Shown one piece after another: positions 1-8,356 of a stretch of 64,000 nt of DNA (positions within the stretch are counted from its first letter, which is position 1; each line of letters begins with the position of its first letter). The DNA comes from Shouchella sp047238345 (GTDB lineage: Bacteria; Bacillota; Bacilli; Bacillales; Bacillaceae_D). The position numbers and the translations under genes were made by a program. The stretch lies in contig NZ_JBDFMQ010000001.1 of assembly GCF_047238345.1 (NCBI RefSeq), forward strand, positions 1,798,001 to 1,862,000. The letters are read 5' to 3'. Below the pieces are notes generated by a model that saw only the letters and a program-made list of their open reading frames with translations, made no database searches and was not told the DNA's origin.

Positions 1-2
1 TC

Positions 3-605
3 GACTTCTCGGATCCTGCTTTCGTTGAATCCGTCGATTTTTATACGCGATTTTTCAAAGAAGACCTTGCGCCACTTGGCCTCGGTTTAGATCCGATGCA
101 ATCGTTTGTAGACGGCATTCAACCGATGACGTTTGAACCGCCATTTCGCTACCAACAGCTCATTGATAATTATCCGGACTTTGATGATTGGGATACACGA
201 ATGATGCCAGGGAAGGAAAATAACCTGTCTGTCATTGGTGGGTCAAATATGGCCATCTTTGAATGGACCGACCATCCTGAAGAAGCGGTTACGTTCCTTT
301 CGTTTCTGACCGATCGCCAGACGCAGATTGATTATTTTACTGATGTTCGAGTGCTGCCTCCGCGTATGGACGCGTGGGACGATCCTGCGCTTCAAGAAGA
401 TGAGCGGTTTTACACGTACTATGAACAGCTTCAAAACGCCAGGGCACAGCCGCAAGTCTTAAACTGGAATCGAATCAATGATGAATGGAAGCGTTCAGAA
501 CAACGAATAACGAGAGCAGGCGCTGACGTGGAAGAAGAGATTGAAGATTTTCGATCGCGCATCGAACCAATGATCATAACCGATGATGGCAAGGAGGCCA
601 ATTAA
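3..605 (+). CDS. Sugar ABC transporter substrate-binding protein, C-terminal part
   Basis: The gene enters from the left edge. The frame is open from base 3, so about 200 C-terminal residues are visible and the signal peptide is outside the window. The sequence has the look of the C-lobe of an extracellular sugar-binding protein (family 1), including a segment NLSVIGGSNMAIFEW followed by a helix rich in acidic residues and the repeated fold-closing helices. This lipoprotein would capture an oligosaccharide or related solute outside the membrane and deliver it to the two permeases directly downstream. Its stop codon directly abuts the ATG of the first permease, which supports a single operon. 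The exact substrate cannot be read from this fragment. Confidence 0.8.
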   Translation, partial: DFSDPAFVESVDFYTRFFKEDLAPLGLGLDPMQSFVDGIQPMTFEPPFRYQQLIDNYPDFDDWDTRMMPGKENNLSVIGGSNMAIFEWTDHPEEAVTFLSFLTDRQTQIDYFTDVRVLPPRMDAWDDPALQEDERFYTYYEQLQNARAQPQVLNWNRINDEWKRSEQRITRAGADVEEEIEDFRSRIEPMIITDDGKEAN

Positions 606-1532
606 ATGGAAATCGTGCGAAAGAAAGCAATCAAACCATCTCATGAGGGGAAACGCCCCATCTCGTCTGTTCCCTATGTGTTTATTGCGCCAGCTGTACT
701 CTTACTGCTCGTTTTTGCAGTGCTTCCCATTATCATCGCACTCGGCATTAGTTTTACAGACATGGATTTGCGTGGGATTTCTAACTGGACCAACATTTCC
801 TTTGTCGGAATTGAAAATTATCGTGTCTTAATGTCCGATCCGATTTTTTGGACCGCCATGTATAATACGTTTTTTTATGTCATCATTGGCGTGCCGCTTG
901 TCATTTTTAGCTCGTTAGGGGCCGCTTTATTGTTGAATTATAGTGCAACGAAAGTGTTTCGCTTTTTTCGGGTCATCTATTATATGCCGGCAATCACCAA
1001 TATTGTCGCGATTGCTGTAATCTGGGGGTTTCTCTATAACGTCTCCTACGGGTTGTTCAACCAAATGCTCAGCGTCTTTAACGCAGGACCGATTCCGTGG
1101 TTAGAAGATCCAACAATCGCCAAGCTCTCGCTTATCCTGTTAGCTGTTTGGAAAGGCATTGGGATTAACATGTTGATTTACTTAGCCGCGCTTCAATCAA
1201 TTCCAAAAGATTATTACGAGGCGGCAACGATTGATGGGGCGAGTCGCGTTCAGCAATTTTTCAAAATTACGTTTCCGCTGTTAGGGTTTGCGACATTCTT
1301 CATTACCGTGACCACACTTATTGGTTGGCTGCAATTTTTCGAAGAACCGTTCGTCATGACAGAAGGGGGACCATTAGATGGCACAATTTCGATTGCGCTC
1401 TTTATCTATCAAGCTGGTTTTAGCTACAGCAATTTTGGCTATGCTGCCGCTGCGTCCTTTGTGCTCTTTATTATTATCATCATCGCGACACTAATACAGT
1501 TTAAACTACGCCGTAAACAAGGCGAGATGTAA
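606..1532 (+). CDS. ABC transporter permease, MalF/UgpA type
   Basis: This 308-residue inner-membrane permease of a carbohydrate importer starts right after the binding-protein stop, with a strong AAGGAGG ribosome site. Six hydrophobic segments are visible, beginning near residue 25. The cytoplasmic EAA loop that docks the ATPase is clear near residues 200-215 (YYEAATIDGASR, followed by FPLL). It pairs with the MalG-type permease that follows 10 bases later. The ATPase is not in the window. In Bacillus this is usually the shared MsmX-type ATPase encoded elsewhere, which is an inference here. Confidence 0.93.
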   Translation: MEIVRKKAIKPSHEGKRPISSVPYVFIAPAVLLLLVFAVLPIIIALGISFTDMDLRGISNWTNISFVGIENYRVLMSDPIFWTAMYNTFFYVIIGVPLVIFSSLGAALLLNYSATKVFRFFRVIYYMPAITNIVAIAVIWGFLYNVSYGLFNQMLSVFNAGPIPWLEDPTIAKLSLILLAVWKGIGINMLIYLAALQSIPKDYYEAATIDGASRVQQFFKITFPLLGFATFFITVTTLIGWLQFFEEPFVMTEGGPLDGTISIALFIYQAGFSYSNFGYAAAASFVLFIIIIIATLIQFKLRRKQGEM

Positions 1533-1542
1533 GGAGGAGGCC

Positions 1543-2370
1543 ATGGCAACGAAACAACGCTCAAAAGTCGAAAAAGGTTTTGTATCCGTTCTTCTCATAG
1601 GAATCGGGTTTATTCTATCCATTCCGTTTATCTGGATGCTTCTCTCGGCGTTTAAACCCAATCCAGAGCTTATTCAAATACCGGTCCGTATTTTCCCAGA
1701 AACATGGACATTTGAAAACTTTACTCGTCTCTTTACAGAGATGAATTTTGGTACCTATCTACGCAATACATTGATTTTAGTTGGATGTGCTCTGATCGGG
1801 CTTATCTTCAATGCAATGGCAGGTTATAGTTTTGCGAAGTTCGATTTTAAAGGCAACCGGCCTTTGTTTTTCTTAGTGCTTGCGACTATGATGATTCCCG
1901 GACAAGTGACCATGATTCCGGTTTATCTCATCCTTAATCAAATGGGGTTAACGAATACCATGCCCGGCATCGTGTTACCTGGTCTTGTGGCCGCATTTAG
2001 CATCTTTTTGTTCAAACAATTTATGACCACCATTCCTGATGCCTTATTAGAGGCGGCTAGACTTGATGGAGCGGGGGAGTTTTTTATCTTTTTTAAGTTG
2101 GTGCTTCCAATGGCAAAATCGATTCTCGCCGTTCAAGGAATTTTGGCGTTTATTGGCGCATGGAACAGTTTTCTTTGGCCTCTCATTGTGGCCAATTCAC
2201 AAGAACTTTACACTCTCTCGGTCGGACTTGCGCTCTTGCAAGGACAGGCAGGGGAAAACTACGCCTTGCAAATGGCTGGTTCCGCAGTGATGGTTGTGCC
2301 GATTTTAATCATCTTTGCGATTTTTCAAAAGTATATTGTCGATGGGTTTACCATGTCAGGCATTAAATAG
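1543..2370 (+). CDS. ABC transporter permease, MalG/UgpE type
   Basis: The second permease of the sugar importer is 275 residues long, normal for the family. It has a strong AGGAGGAGG site before ATG. Six membrane segments are visible and the EAA loop lies near residues 173-190 (LLEAARLDGAG, then KLVLPM). Together with the preceding MalF-type subunit it would form the heterodimeric channel for the sugar delivered by the upstream binding protein. A long hairpin with a T-run follows about 90 bases after the stop and closes the operon. Confidence 0.93.
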   Translation: MATKQRSKVEKGFVSVLLIGIGFILSIPFIWMLLSAFKPNPELIQIPVRIFPETWTFENFTRLFTEMNFGTYLRNTLILVGCALIGLIFNAMAGYSFAKFDFKGNRPLFFLVLATMMIPGQVTMIPVYLILNQMGLTNTMPGIVLPGLVAAFSIFLFKQFMTTIPDALLEAARLDGAGEFFIFFKLVLPMAKSILAVQGILAFIGAWNSFLWPLIVANSQELYTLSVGLALLQGQAGENYALQMAGSAVMVVPILIIFAIFQKYIVDGFTMSGIK

Positions 2371-2455
2371 CGGGAGTGTTTTAAACGAATATAAGACTGA
2401 TACAGTTCAATGTGTTGGTCAGTTGGTTTGTGAAAAGGTGGCCGCAATTTGATGA

Positions 2456-2521
2456 AGAGAATGATCGCGAATATGGAAAGCGGCAAGTGACTGCTTTTCA
2501 TATGGATCGTTCTCTTTTTTT
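2456..2521 (+). terminator. Rho-independent terminator of the sugar ABC operon
   Basis: A long interrupted stem pairs AGAGAATGATC with GGATCGTTCTCT and, inside it, ATATGGAAAGC with GCTTTTCATAT. It is followed by a run of seven T. It lies after the second permease gene. Confidence 0.85.
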
Positions 2522-2626
2522 GTCTAGCAAAGTATGGACTCGATTCGGTTAGACTGCGAAAGAAAGTGTTTTGTTTTTCACTTTTTGGGAATATCATCCA
2601 TAAGTCGAAATGATGGAGGATCTTAT

Positions 2627-2836
2627 ATGGCTTCTTTTAAAGAAAGAGCGCGACATTCAAGATTCCAAGGCATACTGGGTACTATTTTTGTCCTCCCTAT
2701 TATTGCTGTTCTCGGTTTACTAGACGTTATTCCAGTTTCTAATACGCTGTCATGGCTAGCTCTAGGTGCATTTGTTGTCGGTGTAGTCGTATTTATTGTT
2801 TCTTTTAAAGGCAAAAACCCAGCAGACGAATCATGA
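2627..2836 (+). CDS. Small membrane protein, unknown function
   Basis: A 69-residue protein with two hydrophobic segments (about residues 15-33 and 41-58) and a short charged tail. I place the start at the ATG eight bases after GGAGGA, not at an in-frame start 31 codons upstream that lacks a ribosome site. It is monocistronic and followed by a compact terminator. The family is not recognised. The second segment ends in a Lys-rich end, suggesting a cytoplasmic C-terminus. Confidence 0.7.
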   Translation: MASFKERARHSRFQGILGTIFVLPIIAVLGLLDVIPVSNTLSWLALGAFVVGVVVFIVSFKGKNPADES

Positions 2837-2843
2837 CACAAAG

Positions 2844-2866
2844 CCATTCACGTCGAATGGTTTTTT
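2844..2866 (+). terminator. Rho-independent terminator
   Basis: CCATTC, a five-base loop, then GAATGG and six T. It lies eight bases after the small membrane protein gene. Confidence 0.85.
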
Positions 2867-3049
2867 AAATGTTTAGTTTATGGATACTACGAAGTATATC
2901 GAACTACAACGGAACTTTTTAATGCTCAATAAAAGGTGCATTTTGCTTGCTGGAGAACTGAAATTTTTCTAAAAAGAATGGAATCATGGATGCATAGCAC
3001 ACACTGCATAAAGACCTATTTTATGTTATTGTGATCGTGAGGTGAAAAA

Positions 3050-3208
3050 ATGTCCAGAAACCAGAAAGCGCTGTTCGTAATTGCTATGGGTGTGGCAGTT
3101 GGTGTTTTAGGTTATTTTCTCGTAATGAAAGTGTGGTTACCCAATATGATGGGGCCGACTGAAATTAATTTTTCCTCCCTTTTTCGTTTTATTTACTCTA
3201 CACTTTGA
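3050..3208 (+). CDS. Small single-pass membrane protein, copy 1 of a duplicated pair
   Basis: A 52-residue protein starting at an ATG preceded by GAGGTGA. The N-terminus is MSRNQKALFV, followed by a hydrophobic helix (about residues 7-26) and a conserved outer segment LPNMMGP. A close copy lies at 41972-42112, some 39 kb away, and the similarity covers the leader as well: both share TTATGTTATTGT about 20 bases before the start. The C-terminus differs, since copy 1 reads on for six more residues. The function is unknown. Conservation in both copies of NQKALFVIA and LPNMMGP argues that it is a real gene although it is very short. Confidence 0.72.
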   Translation: MSRNQKALFVIAMGVAVGVLGYFLVMKVWLPNMMGPTEINFSSLFRFIYSTL

Positions 3209-3579
3209 CAAAAAAAAGGTGAGTGAAACCTGTGTAATGGGTTTATTGGAGCGTTTGCACCTAAAACGAAAACGATTAGCTGCTTCTCCATAGCTAATGA
3301 ATTAAGCGTAACATTAAAGATGTAGGTAGTGAAAATTGAGTTAAAAAGCGATTAATGGGATGCCTTTTTATAGATGGCAATAGGAACGTCGAGGTAATCT
3401 CTTCAGTTCAAACATGTACACCTCACCAAGTGGCGAGGCTTAAGGGACTATATGTACAATAAAGCCATGAGGGCCATTCCATGAACCTGCCTTGGATAGT
3501 CAGCATTTACCCTAATTGAATTTTTTATATACTTTAAATAAAAAGAAACCGCAATTTTGGTTTTTTTTGCTATGTGTAT
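3209..3579. other. Intergenic region with a bidirectional hairpin, no gene seen
   Basis: No credible reading frame with a ribosome site was found in this 370-base stretch. A hairpin (AAACC ... GGTTT followed by T-runs on both strands) at 3546-3566 can terminate the SUKH gene coming from the right. Confidence 0.5.
3546..3566 (-). terminator. Terminator of the SUKH-family gene
   Basis: On the minus strand AAACC, an eight-base loop, and GGTTT are followed by CTTTTT. It lies about 15 bases after the stop. The stem is short but T-rich on both sides. Confidence 0.55.
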
Positions 3580-4401
3580 TCATTTTTTCTGGATATGTAG
3601 CTGTTCAATTTTTTCTGCGTATTTCTGTATCTCATAATCTCTGTGATTTTTCATGATAGAAATTGAATCAGTTATTGTTTTGTCTTTAGCAATAATTTCT
3701 GAATTAGCTTTATTTATTGTTTTGTACAACTCTTCAGCAGCCTCTGAGATAATACCTTCATTGAAATCACCTTTGGTATTAATTACCGTGTTAATTTGCA
3801 CAAGCAGCCAATTTGTATCTGTGTTAAGGTCGTTCGCGTATTGAATTAGAGCAAAACTTTTATCGCTGATTGTTCCGTGTTCAAAAGCTTCTTCAGCTTC
3901 TTCAACAGAAAAATGAGTTTTATCACCCTCAAAAATAATATCGTCTAAATTGATTTGGTCATTTTCGCTATTGCCGTAGAGATTCTCTATAAAATCTTCA
4001 AAGTTATCGGCAAGAATAAAGTCTTCTTCTGTTTCAACATCGAAGTAGGTTACGACTGGGTTCATGCTCTTTCTATAATCAAGTGCAATCCAAATCTCAC
4101 CTTCACCGCTGAGTAGTACAATATTATCAGGTAAGCCCCATTCATTTTTGAAATATTCGCTTTGTAAGATTCCCTCATCAGAATCTTTACTTGCGCCCAT
4201 AAGGTAATTAATCGTTATAGTGTTTTGGTCAATTGTTATTTTGTTTTTATTTAAACTACCGCCATTTTGAAGCATCATTAAATTCTTATAGCTCTGAGGT
4301 AGTTTTAACCCAATTTTATTTTCAACAATAGTAAAATCATCGCTTTTTACTTCTTCTAACTGATAAGGATCCATAACCATATCCTTAAATAAATTCACCA
4401 T
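3580..4401 (-). CDS. SMI1/KNR4 (SUKH) family protein
   Basis: The start is the ATG seven codons inside the longest frame, because TTAGGAGG lies just before it. The 273-residue product has an N-terminal SUKH domain (about residues 5-140): the helix IVENKIGLKLPQSYKNLM, the turn QNGG, and the strands IVLLSGEGEIWIALDYR and VVTYFDVE are family hallmarks. In bacteria SUKH proteins are often immunity proteins against contact-dependent nuclease toxins. The C-terminal half (about 150-273) is acidic and helical and not typical of SUKH, perhaps a second domain. No toxin gene is adjacent. It is divergent from the NucS-like nuclease gene. An orphan immunity role is an inference. Confidence 0.85.
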   Translation of the reverse strand: MVNLFKDMVMDPYQLEEVKSDDFTIVENKIGLKLPQSYKNLMMLQNGGSLNKNKITIDQNTITINYLMGASKDSDEGILQSEYFKNEWGLPDNIVLLSGEGEIWIALDYRKSMNPVVTYFDVETEEDFILADNFEDFIENLYGNSENDQINLDDIIFEGDKTHFSVEEAEEAFEHGTISDKSFALIQYANDLNTDTNWLLVQINTVINTKGDFNEGIISEAAEELYKTINKANSEIIAKDKTITDSISIMKNHRDYEIQKYAEKIEQLHIQKK

Positions 4402-4776
4402 TTTAAAACCTCCTAAGTACAATTATTTTAACAGATATTGGTTTGAGAAGGGATGAGGATTGGATACAACTCGATAGAGACTGCTTTAAGAGATTAAAGG
4501 ATATAAAGTGAGTCTTACATAAAAAAGAAATCGAAGGATTAAGTTCATGGAGGTGCATACTGGGGAGTATAAGACGATAATATAGTAGTTAAATTTGTCC
4601 ATTACACTACGCATTTGCTTTCACATACAAACAAATAAGGTCTCGAATCATCGGGCTCCATCTATAATGATTGTTGAAATGTCGTTCGTAGAAAGTACTA
4701 TCGTGAAAAGTGTCAATCGAATCACGATGGGACATGTGCTATAGTAAATCAAACTGAGTGAATGAGGGGTGGCGTG
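4402..4776. other. Divergent intergenic region, no gene seen
   Basis: This stretch separates the SUKH gene from the nuclease gene and should hold both promoters. I see no convincing -35/-10 pair, no hairpin with a T-run and no reading frame with a ribosome site. Confidence 0.4.
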
Positions 4777-5856
4777 ATGCCGGTAGAAGTAGGGGTTTGG
4801 AGAGTGTCAGGTGAACAAGTAGATAAAGTTAATTTTTCATCTATTGAGTCCGAACGACGCTTGGAAGAAATTTTGATTAAAGATCTAACCGTCCTATCTG
4901 AAGATTTAATCTTAATTGGGAGTCAAGTTTTAACCGATTACGGTAAATTCATTGACTTGCTGGCGATGGATGCAGAAGGGGATTTACATATCCTTGAATT
5001 AAAACGGAACCGAACACCGCGTGATGTCGTCGCTCAAACGCTAGATTATGCTTCCTGGGTGGAAGGGTTAACGTTTGAACAAGTGATTGAACTGTTTGAA
5101 CAAAAGAACGAAGGAGCGCGACTCGAAGAAGCATTTGAAAGCAAATTTAATGAACCATTGCCAGAGACGCTAAATACCTCACATCAGATGACGATTGTTG
5201 CTTCTTATTTAGATGTGGAAACGGAGCGTATCATTGGCTATTTATCGTCTCACTACAATGTGCCCATAAATGCCGTTTTCTTTCGTTATTTTGAAAGTGA
5301 AGGCAATGAATACATCACCCGAAGTTGGCTCATTGATCCAAACACGGTGGAGGATAAAGCGGAATATACAGCGAACGAGAAGAAAAAGGAAAAATGGAAT
5401 AAGCAAGATTTTGTTGTAAACTTTTTAAATGATGTGCCAAATCGAAGCTGGGAAGATGCGCGCACCTATGGCTTTGTCTCTGCAGGGGGTAACCGCCGTT
5501 ATTATTCTACTTTAGGACGACTATTCGTAGGAGCGAGAGTGTTTGCCTATATGCCAGGTGCCGGCTACATGGGGGTTGGTACCGTGACGGAAACGGTTAA
5601 GCCACTGAAAGATGTCACATTTTACATAGATGGGGAAGAGTGTTCCATATGGGATTTGGATCTGCAAGCCAAAGAAATCACCTATGGAGCGGATGATCCC
5701 GATGAATGTGAATACATCGTTAAGATCGACTGGACCGCAACCGTACCTGTTGAGAAAGCTTACAAAGAAAAAGGACTAAAAGCGAATCAAAACATTGCGT
5801 TTAAACTCAACAGCCAGTTTACCATTGATAAAGTGACCAAATTCTTTAATCTCTAA
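4777..5856 (+). CDS. NucS/DUF91-like PD-(D/E)XK nuclease with a C-terminal PUA-like domain
   Basis: The start is the ATG with GAGGGGTGG seven bases upstream, five codons inside the longest frame; the product has 359 residues. Residues about 35-95 form a restriction-endonuclease fold: GKFIDLLAMD supplies the Asp and ILELKR the E-x-K pair, followed by a Gln-containing helix (VVAQTLDYA), as in NucS and other DUF91 proteins. The C-terminal third contains GARVFAY and GYMGVGTV strands resembling a PUA/EVE-type RNA- or modified-base-binding barrel. A middle linker is Lys-rich. DNA cleavage guided by a base-reader domain is plausible, as in repair or defence nucleases. The function of this combination is inference. 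Confidence 0.7.
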   Translation: MPVEVGVWRVSGEQVDKVNFSSIESERRLEEILIKDLTVLSEDLILIGSQVLTDYGKFIDLLAMDAEGDLHILELKRNRTPRDVVAQTLDYASWVEGLTFEQVIELFEQKNEGARLEEAFESKFNEPLPETLNTSHQMTIVASYLDVETERIIGYLSSHYNVPINAVFFRYFESEGNEYITRSWLIDPNTVEDKAEYTANEKKKEKWNKQDFVVNFLNDVPNRSWEDARTYGFVSAGGNRRYYSTLGRLFVGARVFAYMPGAGYMGVGTVTETVKPLKDVTFYIDGEECSIWDLDLQAKEITYGADDPDECEYIVKIDWTATVPVEKAYKEKGLKANQNIAFKLNSQFTIDKVTKFFNL

Positions 5857-5940
5857 ATCGTCTTAACCGTGTATTTATTCATACTCATAACCTAACTGCA
5901 AGAGGAACGCTCAAAATTTTTTGTGACAAGGAGGGGACTT

Positions 5941-6123
5941 ATGGAAGCTGTGTTTTTAATTCTAGCCATTATCTTTTTTGTGTCAGCGCTAGCGGCACTT
6001 ATTAGTACCGTGTTAAACAAGGGATTTAAATCATTACTTCGTATACAAGATACGAAATGGGTCGGCCTCTTTTTTGCAGGCTACGTGTTAAGCTTTATCG
6101 TGTTTCTCTTTATAGCGAATTAG
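5941..6123 (+). CDS. Small membrane protein, unknown function
   Basis: 60 residues with two hydrophobic helices (about 2-24 and 41-58) joined by a basic loop (KGFKSLLRIQDTKW). It starts at the ATG after AAGGAGGGG. It lies 84 bases after the nuclease gene. The family is not recognised. Confidence 0.72.
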   Translation: MEAVFLILAIIFFVSALAALISTVLNKGFKSLLRIQDTKWVGLFFAGYVLSFIVFLFIAN

Positions 6124-6294
6124 CTTTTTGGCTAGGTAATAAAATGTAATTGGCGCGAGTGTAGATAGTCACTTTGAGATTGCCTGTATTATTGCGGACA
6201 GAATAGAGATCCTTTATTATTTAAAAAGAAATGTACCAGAGTAAGGATAAGTAGCAGACGTAATAAAAGTTCGATCTGTAAAAAGGGGATTCAC

Positions 6295-6672
6295 ATGCAA
6301 ATAGCGTATAGCAGTCACGTAGAGACGTTAAACCACTTACCATTTCATATTAATAAGATTAATAGTGCCTTTTGCTTCGAGGAAGATCTAATCCAAACAA
6401 TCTGTAAAGGAAACGAAGCTCTGTTCAAAAAACATTTCTATTACAAGGCATATTTAGCTGTATTTGAGTTTGATGGAAAATATCCGCTCATTAATGTACT
6501 TAACACAGCTTATGTAGTTTCTGAAACACTAGCAGACACGAATGATAAAAATAAGGAAGAACATGAGCTCGAGCAATCCTTGCGCTCCTTTATGGAAGAG
6601 CTAGCAGCTATTACTAGCGAAAAACCGATACAAGCGTTTTTAAGCAAGCTTGTTTCGACAGCTATGAATTAG
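6295..6672 (+). CDS. Hypothetical cytoplasmic protein, distant paralogue of the 44916-45311 product
   Basis: 125 residues, no signal peptide and no membrane segment, with AAGGGG before the ATG. The N-terminal third (LNHLPFHI, then EEDLIQTICKGNEALF) can be aligned with LNDLPFHL and ENDIITYLCKNDVTLF in the protein encoded at 44916-45311, and both have a helical C-terminal half of similar length. The two look like diverged copies of one uncharacterised family. The function is unknown. A hairpin follows the gene. Confidence 0.65.
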   Translation: MQIAYSSHVETLNHLPFHINKINSAFCFEEDLIQTICKGNEALFKKHFYYKAYLAVFEFDGKYPLINVLNTAYVVSETLADTNDKNKEEHELEQSLRSFMEELAAITSEKPIQAFLSKLVSTAMN

Positions 6673-6692
6673 CCGTCAAGTGAGTTATAAAA

Positions 6693-6716
6693 CCCTTCCA
6701 AATTAAGTTGGAAGGG
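6693..6716 (+). terminator. Hairpin after the 125-residue hypothetical gene
   Basis: A perfect nine-base stem (CCCTTCCAA / TTGGAAGGG) with a six-base loop, 21 bases after the stop. There is no T-run, so termination is likely but not certain. A second perfect stem, TTATCTTTT / AAAAGATAA, lies at 6733-6756. Confidence 0.5.
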
Positions 6717-6796
6717 TCCTCGGTGTAATAGTTTATCTTTTGGCAATAAAAGATAATATAAGTGTCAATATCCCTTTTTTAATTATAAGAATTTTT

Positions 6797-6805
6797 TGAT
6801 ATAAT
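6797..6805 (+). promoter_or_regulatory. Extended -10 promoter element
   Basis: TGATATAAT, a consensus extended -10 (TGnTATAAT), lies 36 bases before the next start codon in an AT-rich stretch. No good -35 is seen, which an extended -10 can tolerate. Confidence 0.5.
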
Positions 6806-6841
6806 AGAAATGGTAAAAAAGATAATAGTTGGAGGGGTTGG

Positions 6842-7063
6842 ATGAAGATCAAGTTAACTTTTGAAAATGGCATTAAAGAAATGGCAAGTCCAAAAGGTAA
6901 AAGCACTCATGTGATAGGATTTTTATATAATATGATACATAAAATTGAAGACAATGAAAGTATTGAAGTTACTAACAGTGAGGATGCTTTTTCTAAAACG
7001 ACATGGCAGAACCTGAAGACTATTGAAATCGAAATCGAGGAAAATGACAAGATGGAACCTTAG
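6842..7063 (+). CDS. Hypothetical 73-residue protein
   Basis: ATG preceded by GGAGGGG and, further up, by an extended -10 element. The product is soluble, with beta-strand character (IKLTF, SIEVT, IEIEIEE) and an acidic C-terminus. The family is not recognised. Base composition is AT-rich, as in the following genes. Confidence 0.55.
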   Translation: MKIKLTFENGIKEMASPKGKSTHVIGFLYNMIHKIEDNESIEVTNSEDAFSKTTWQNLKTIEIEIEENDKMEP

Positions 7064-7195
7064 TTTTATGTTAAGACAGACCTTACTTAAGGTGGAAAGC
7101 TCTCTGTAGTTGTAACGGCTTGGCTGCTTTTTCAAATTCTAATGCAATTACGAATGCATGGTCTTCAGATAAAGATATAAAGGTGATGTACAAAT

Positions 7196-7522
7196 ATGTT
7201 CTTATTCATTGTTCAAGTTTTAACTGGTCTAATTTATATTCGAGTATATAATTTTGTTCAAAAACACTCGTCCGAAAAGTTTAACCATAAACCACTGGAC
7301 ATTAAATACTTGATTGGCCATCTTTGTGCTTTACTTTTTACAATTTTATTTGCATTCGTTCGAAATGGTCAACCAATTATTAGAGAGTACACTTTAGACC
7401 TTGTTATAAATGGGGGAATAGTATTAGCATCAATACAAACAATGTATGGGGTTATACTATTGTTACTTAGGCTTCTGAACAAACGAGAAATGTATGAAAA
7501 ATACACAAAACCATTGCGATAA
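7196..7522 (+). CDS. Membrane protein, about 108 residues
   Basis: The start ATG follows AGGTGATG. Three hydrophobic helices are visible (about residues 1-18, 37-59 and 68-92) with a basic C-terminal tail (LLNKREMYEKYTK). The family is not recognised. A second small membrane protein gene follows 81 bases later, so the two may be co-transcribed. Confidence 0.6.
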   Translation: MFLFIVQVLTGLIYIRVYNFVQKHSSEKFNHKPLDIKYLIGHLCALLFTILFAFVRNGQPIIREYTLDLVINGGIVLASIQTMYGVILLLLRLLNKREMYEKYTKPLR

Positions 7523-7603
7523 TTGAATAAAATTATATTTTGGCACAAAGAATCAATTTCAGATTGTAAACCATTACTTTCCATCAAGTTTGGAGTGAAT
7601 TAT

Positions 7604-7792
7604 ATGATCGGTTTCTTGGAGAGCACGTCAGCATTCAGTCATTTAGTGCTATTGTTTTGTTCGTTTATTTTCTACAGGAAACTTAAGAGAGCTAGACAGG
7701 AAAGGAAACTCACACGGTTCGAGAGTGTAATAATGGTTTTAATACTGCTTGGTGTGTTTTCTTGGTTTATTTCATTTGTTTTCTTGCTGTAA
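7604..7792 (+). CDS. Small membrane protein, unknown function
   Basis: A 62-residue protein. I chose the ATG after TTGGAGTG, not the upstream in-frame TTG, which has no ribosome site. Two hydrophobic segments (about 8-25 and 43-61) are separated by a very basic loop (RKLKRARQERKLTR). The function is unknown. Confidence 0.5.
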   Translation: MIGFLESTSAFSHLVLLFCSFIFYRKLKRARQERKLTRFESVIMVLILLGVFSWFISFVFLL

Positions 7793-7895
7793 AGAAACAA
7801 AAAAAGTTTTTTCTTTTTAAAAATTCAGTAAAAATATATTTTGAGACAAAGTCCATTATAATGAAACATACAAAAAGAGTGTTGATTTTGGAGCG

Positions 7896-8025
7896 ATGAA
7901 ATATATACACCCCAGTATTAACTAATGGAAGTAAACGTTCCGTAAACAATAGATGGTATTCAATTAGTCCTAAATTAAAAAGGAAGATTTATTTGTTTAG
8001 AGATTTGGAATATGAACACCTATGA
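7896..8025 (+). pseudogene. Frameshifted 5' remnant resembling a TnsA-like N-terminus
   Basis: A good ribosome site (TTGGAGCG) precedes ATG at 7896, but the frame stops after nine codons. One base over, the sequence reads on as TPVLTNGSKRSVNNRWYS and then SPKLKRKIYLFRDLEYEH before a stop. The Lys/Arg-rich segment followed by the YLFRDLEYEH pattern is reminiscent of the N-terminus of transposon-borne TnsA endonucleases, where a substrate-recognition segment precedes a conserved LEY(E) motif. The identity is tentative. The broken frame is seen directly. Confidence 0.35.
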
Positions 8026-8067
8026 AGAAGTAATAACTATTTATAGGCGAAAAATAAAATTTGGCCA

Positions 8068-8330
8068 GGAAATTCTATAGGTATAGGAAAAGTGCATAAA
8101 TATAAGAGTAATCCATACTGGATTTCAATGACTGCTTTTTACAAGGATGAAATCAACGGAAGTGTTATGGCTTGGGAGTAGGCAGATGAGAAAAGACTTA
8201 ATATTAAAAGGGATTTACAAAATGCAATCTTGATTACATAAAGCTTCTCGTTGAAAAAATTGAATCTGCATTAAAACTTTGTAAATCTATTGGCTTTAAA
8301 ACTAAGAAAAAAGAAAAAGCTATTTGGTAA
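8068..8330 (+). pseudogene. Degraded acetyltransferase-like (GNAT) remnant
   Basis: Two pieces in different frames read as protein: one with AFYKDEINGSVMAWE, ended by a stop, and a last one with KLLVEKIESALKLCKSIGF, which has the shape of the C-terminal GNAT helix (V..EN..A..LY...GF). The pieces suggest a decayed N-acetyltransferase. It lies in an AT-rich patch just before a serine hydrolase gene. Confidence 0.3.
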
Positions 8331-8356
8331 ATATATAAGGGAGGATTCTCAGGCGA

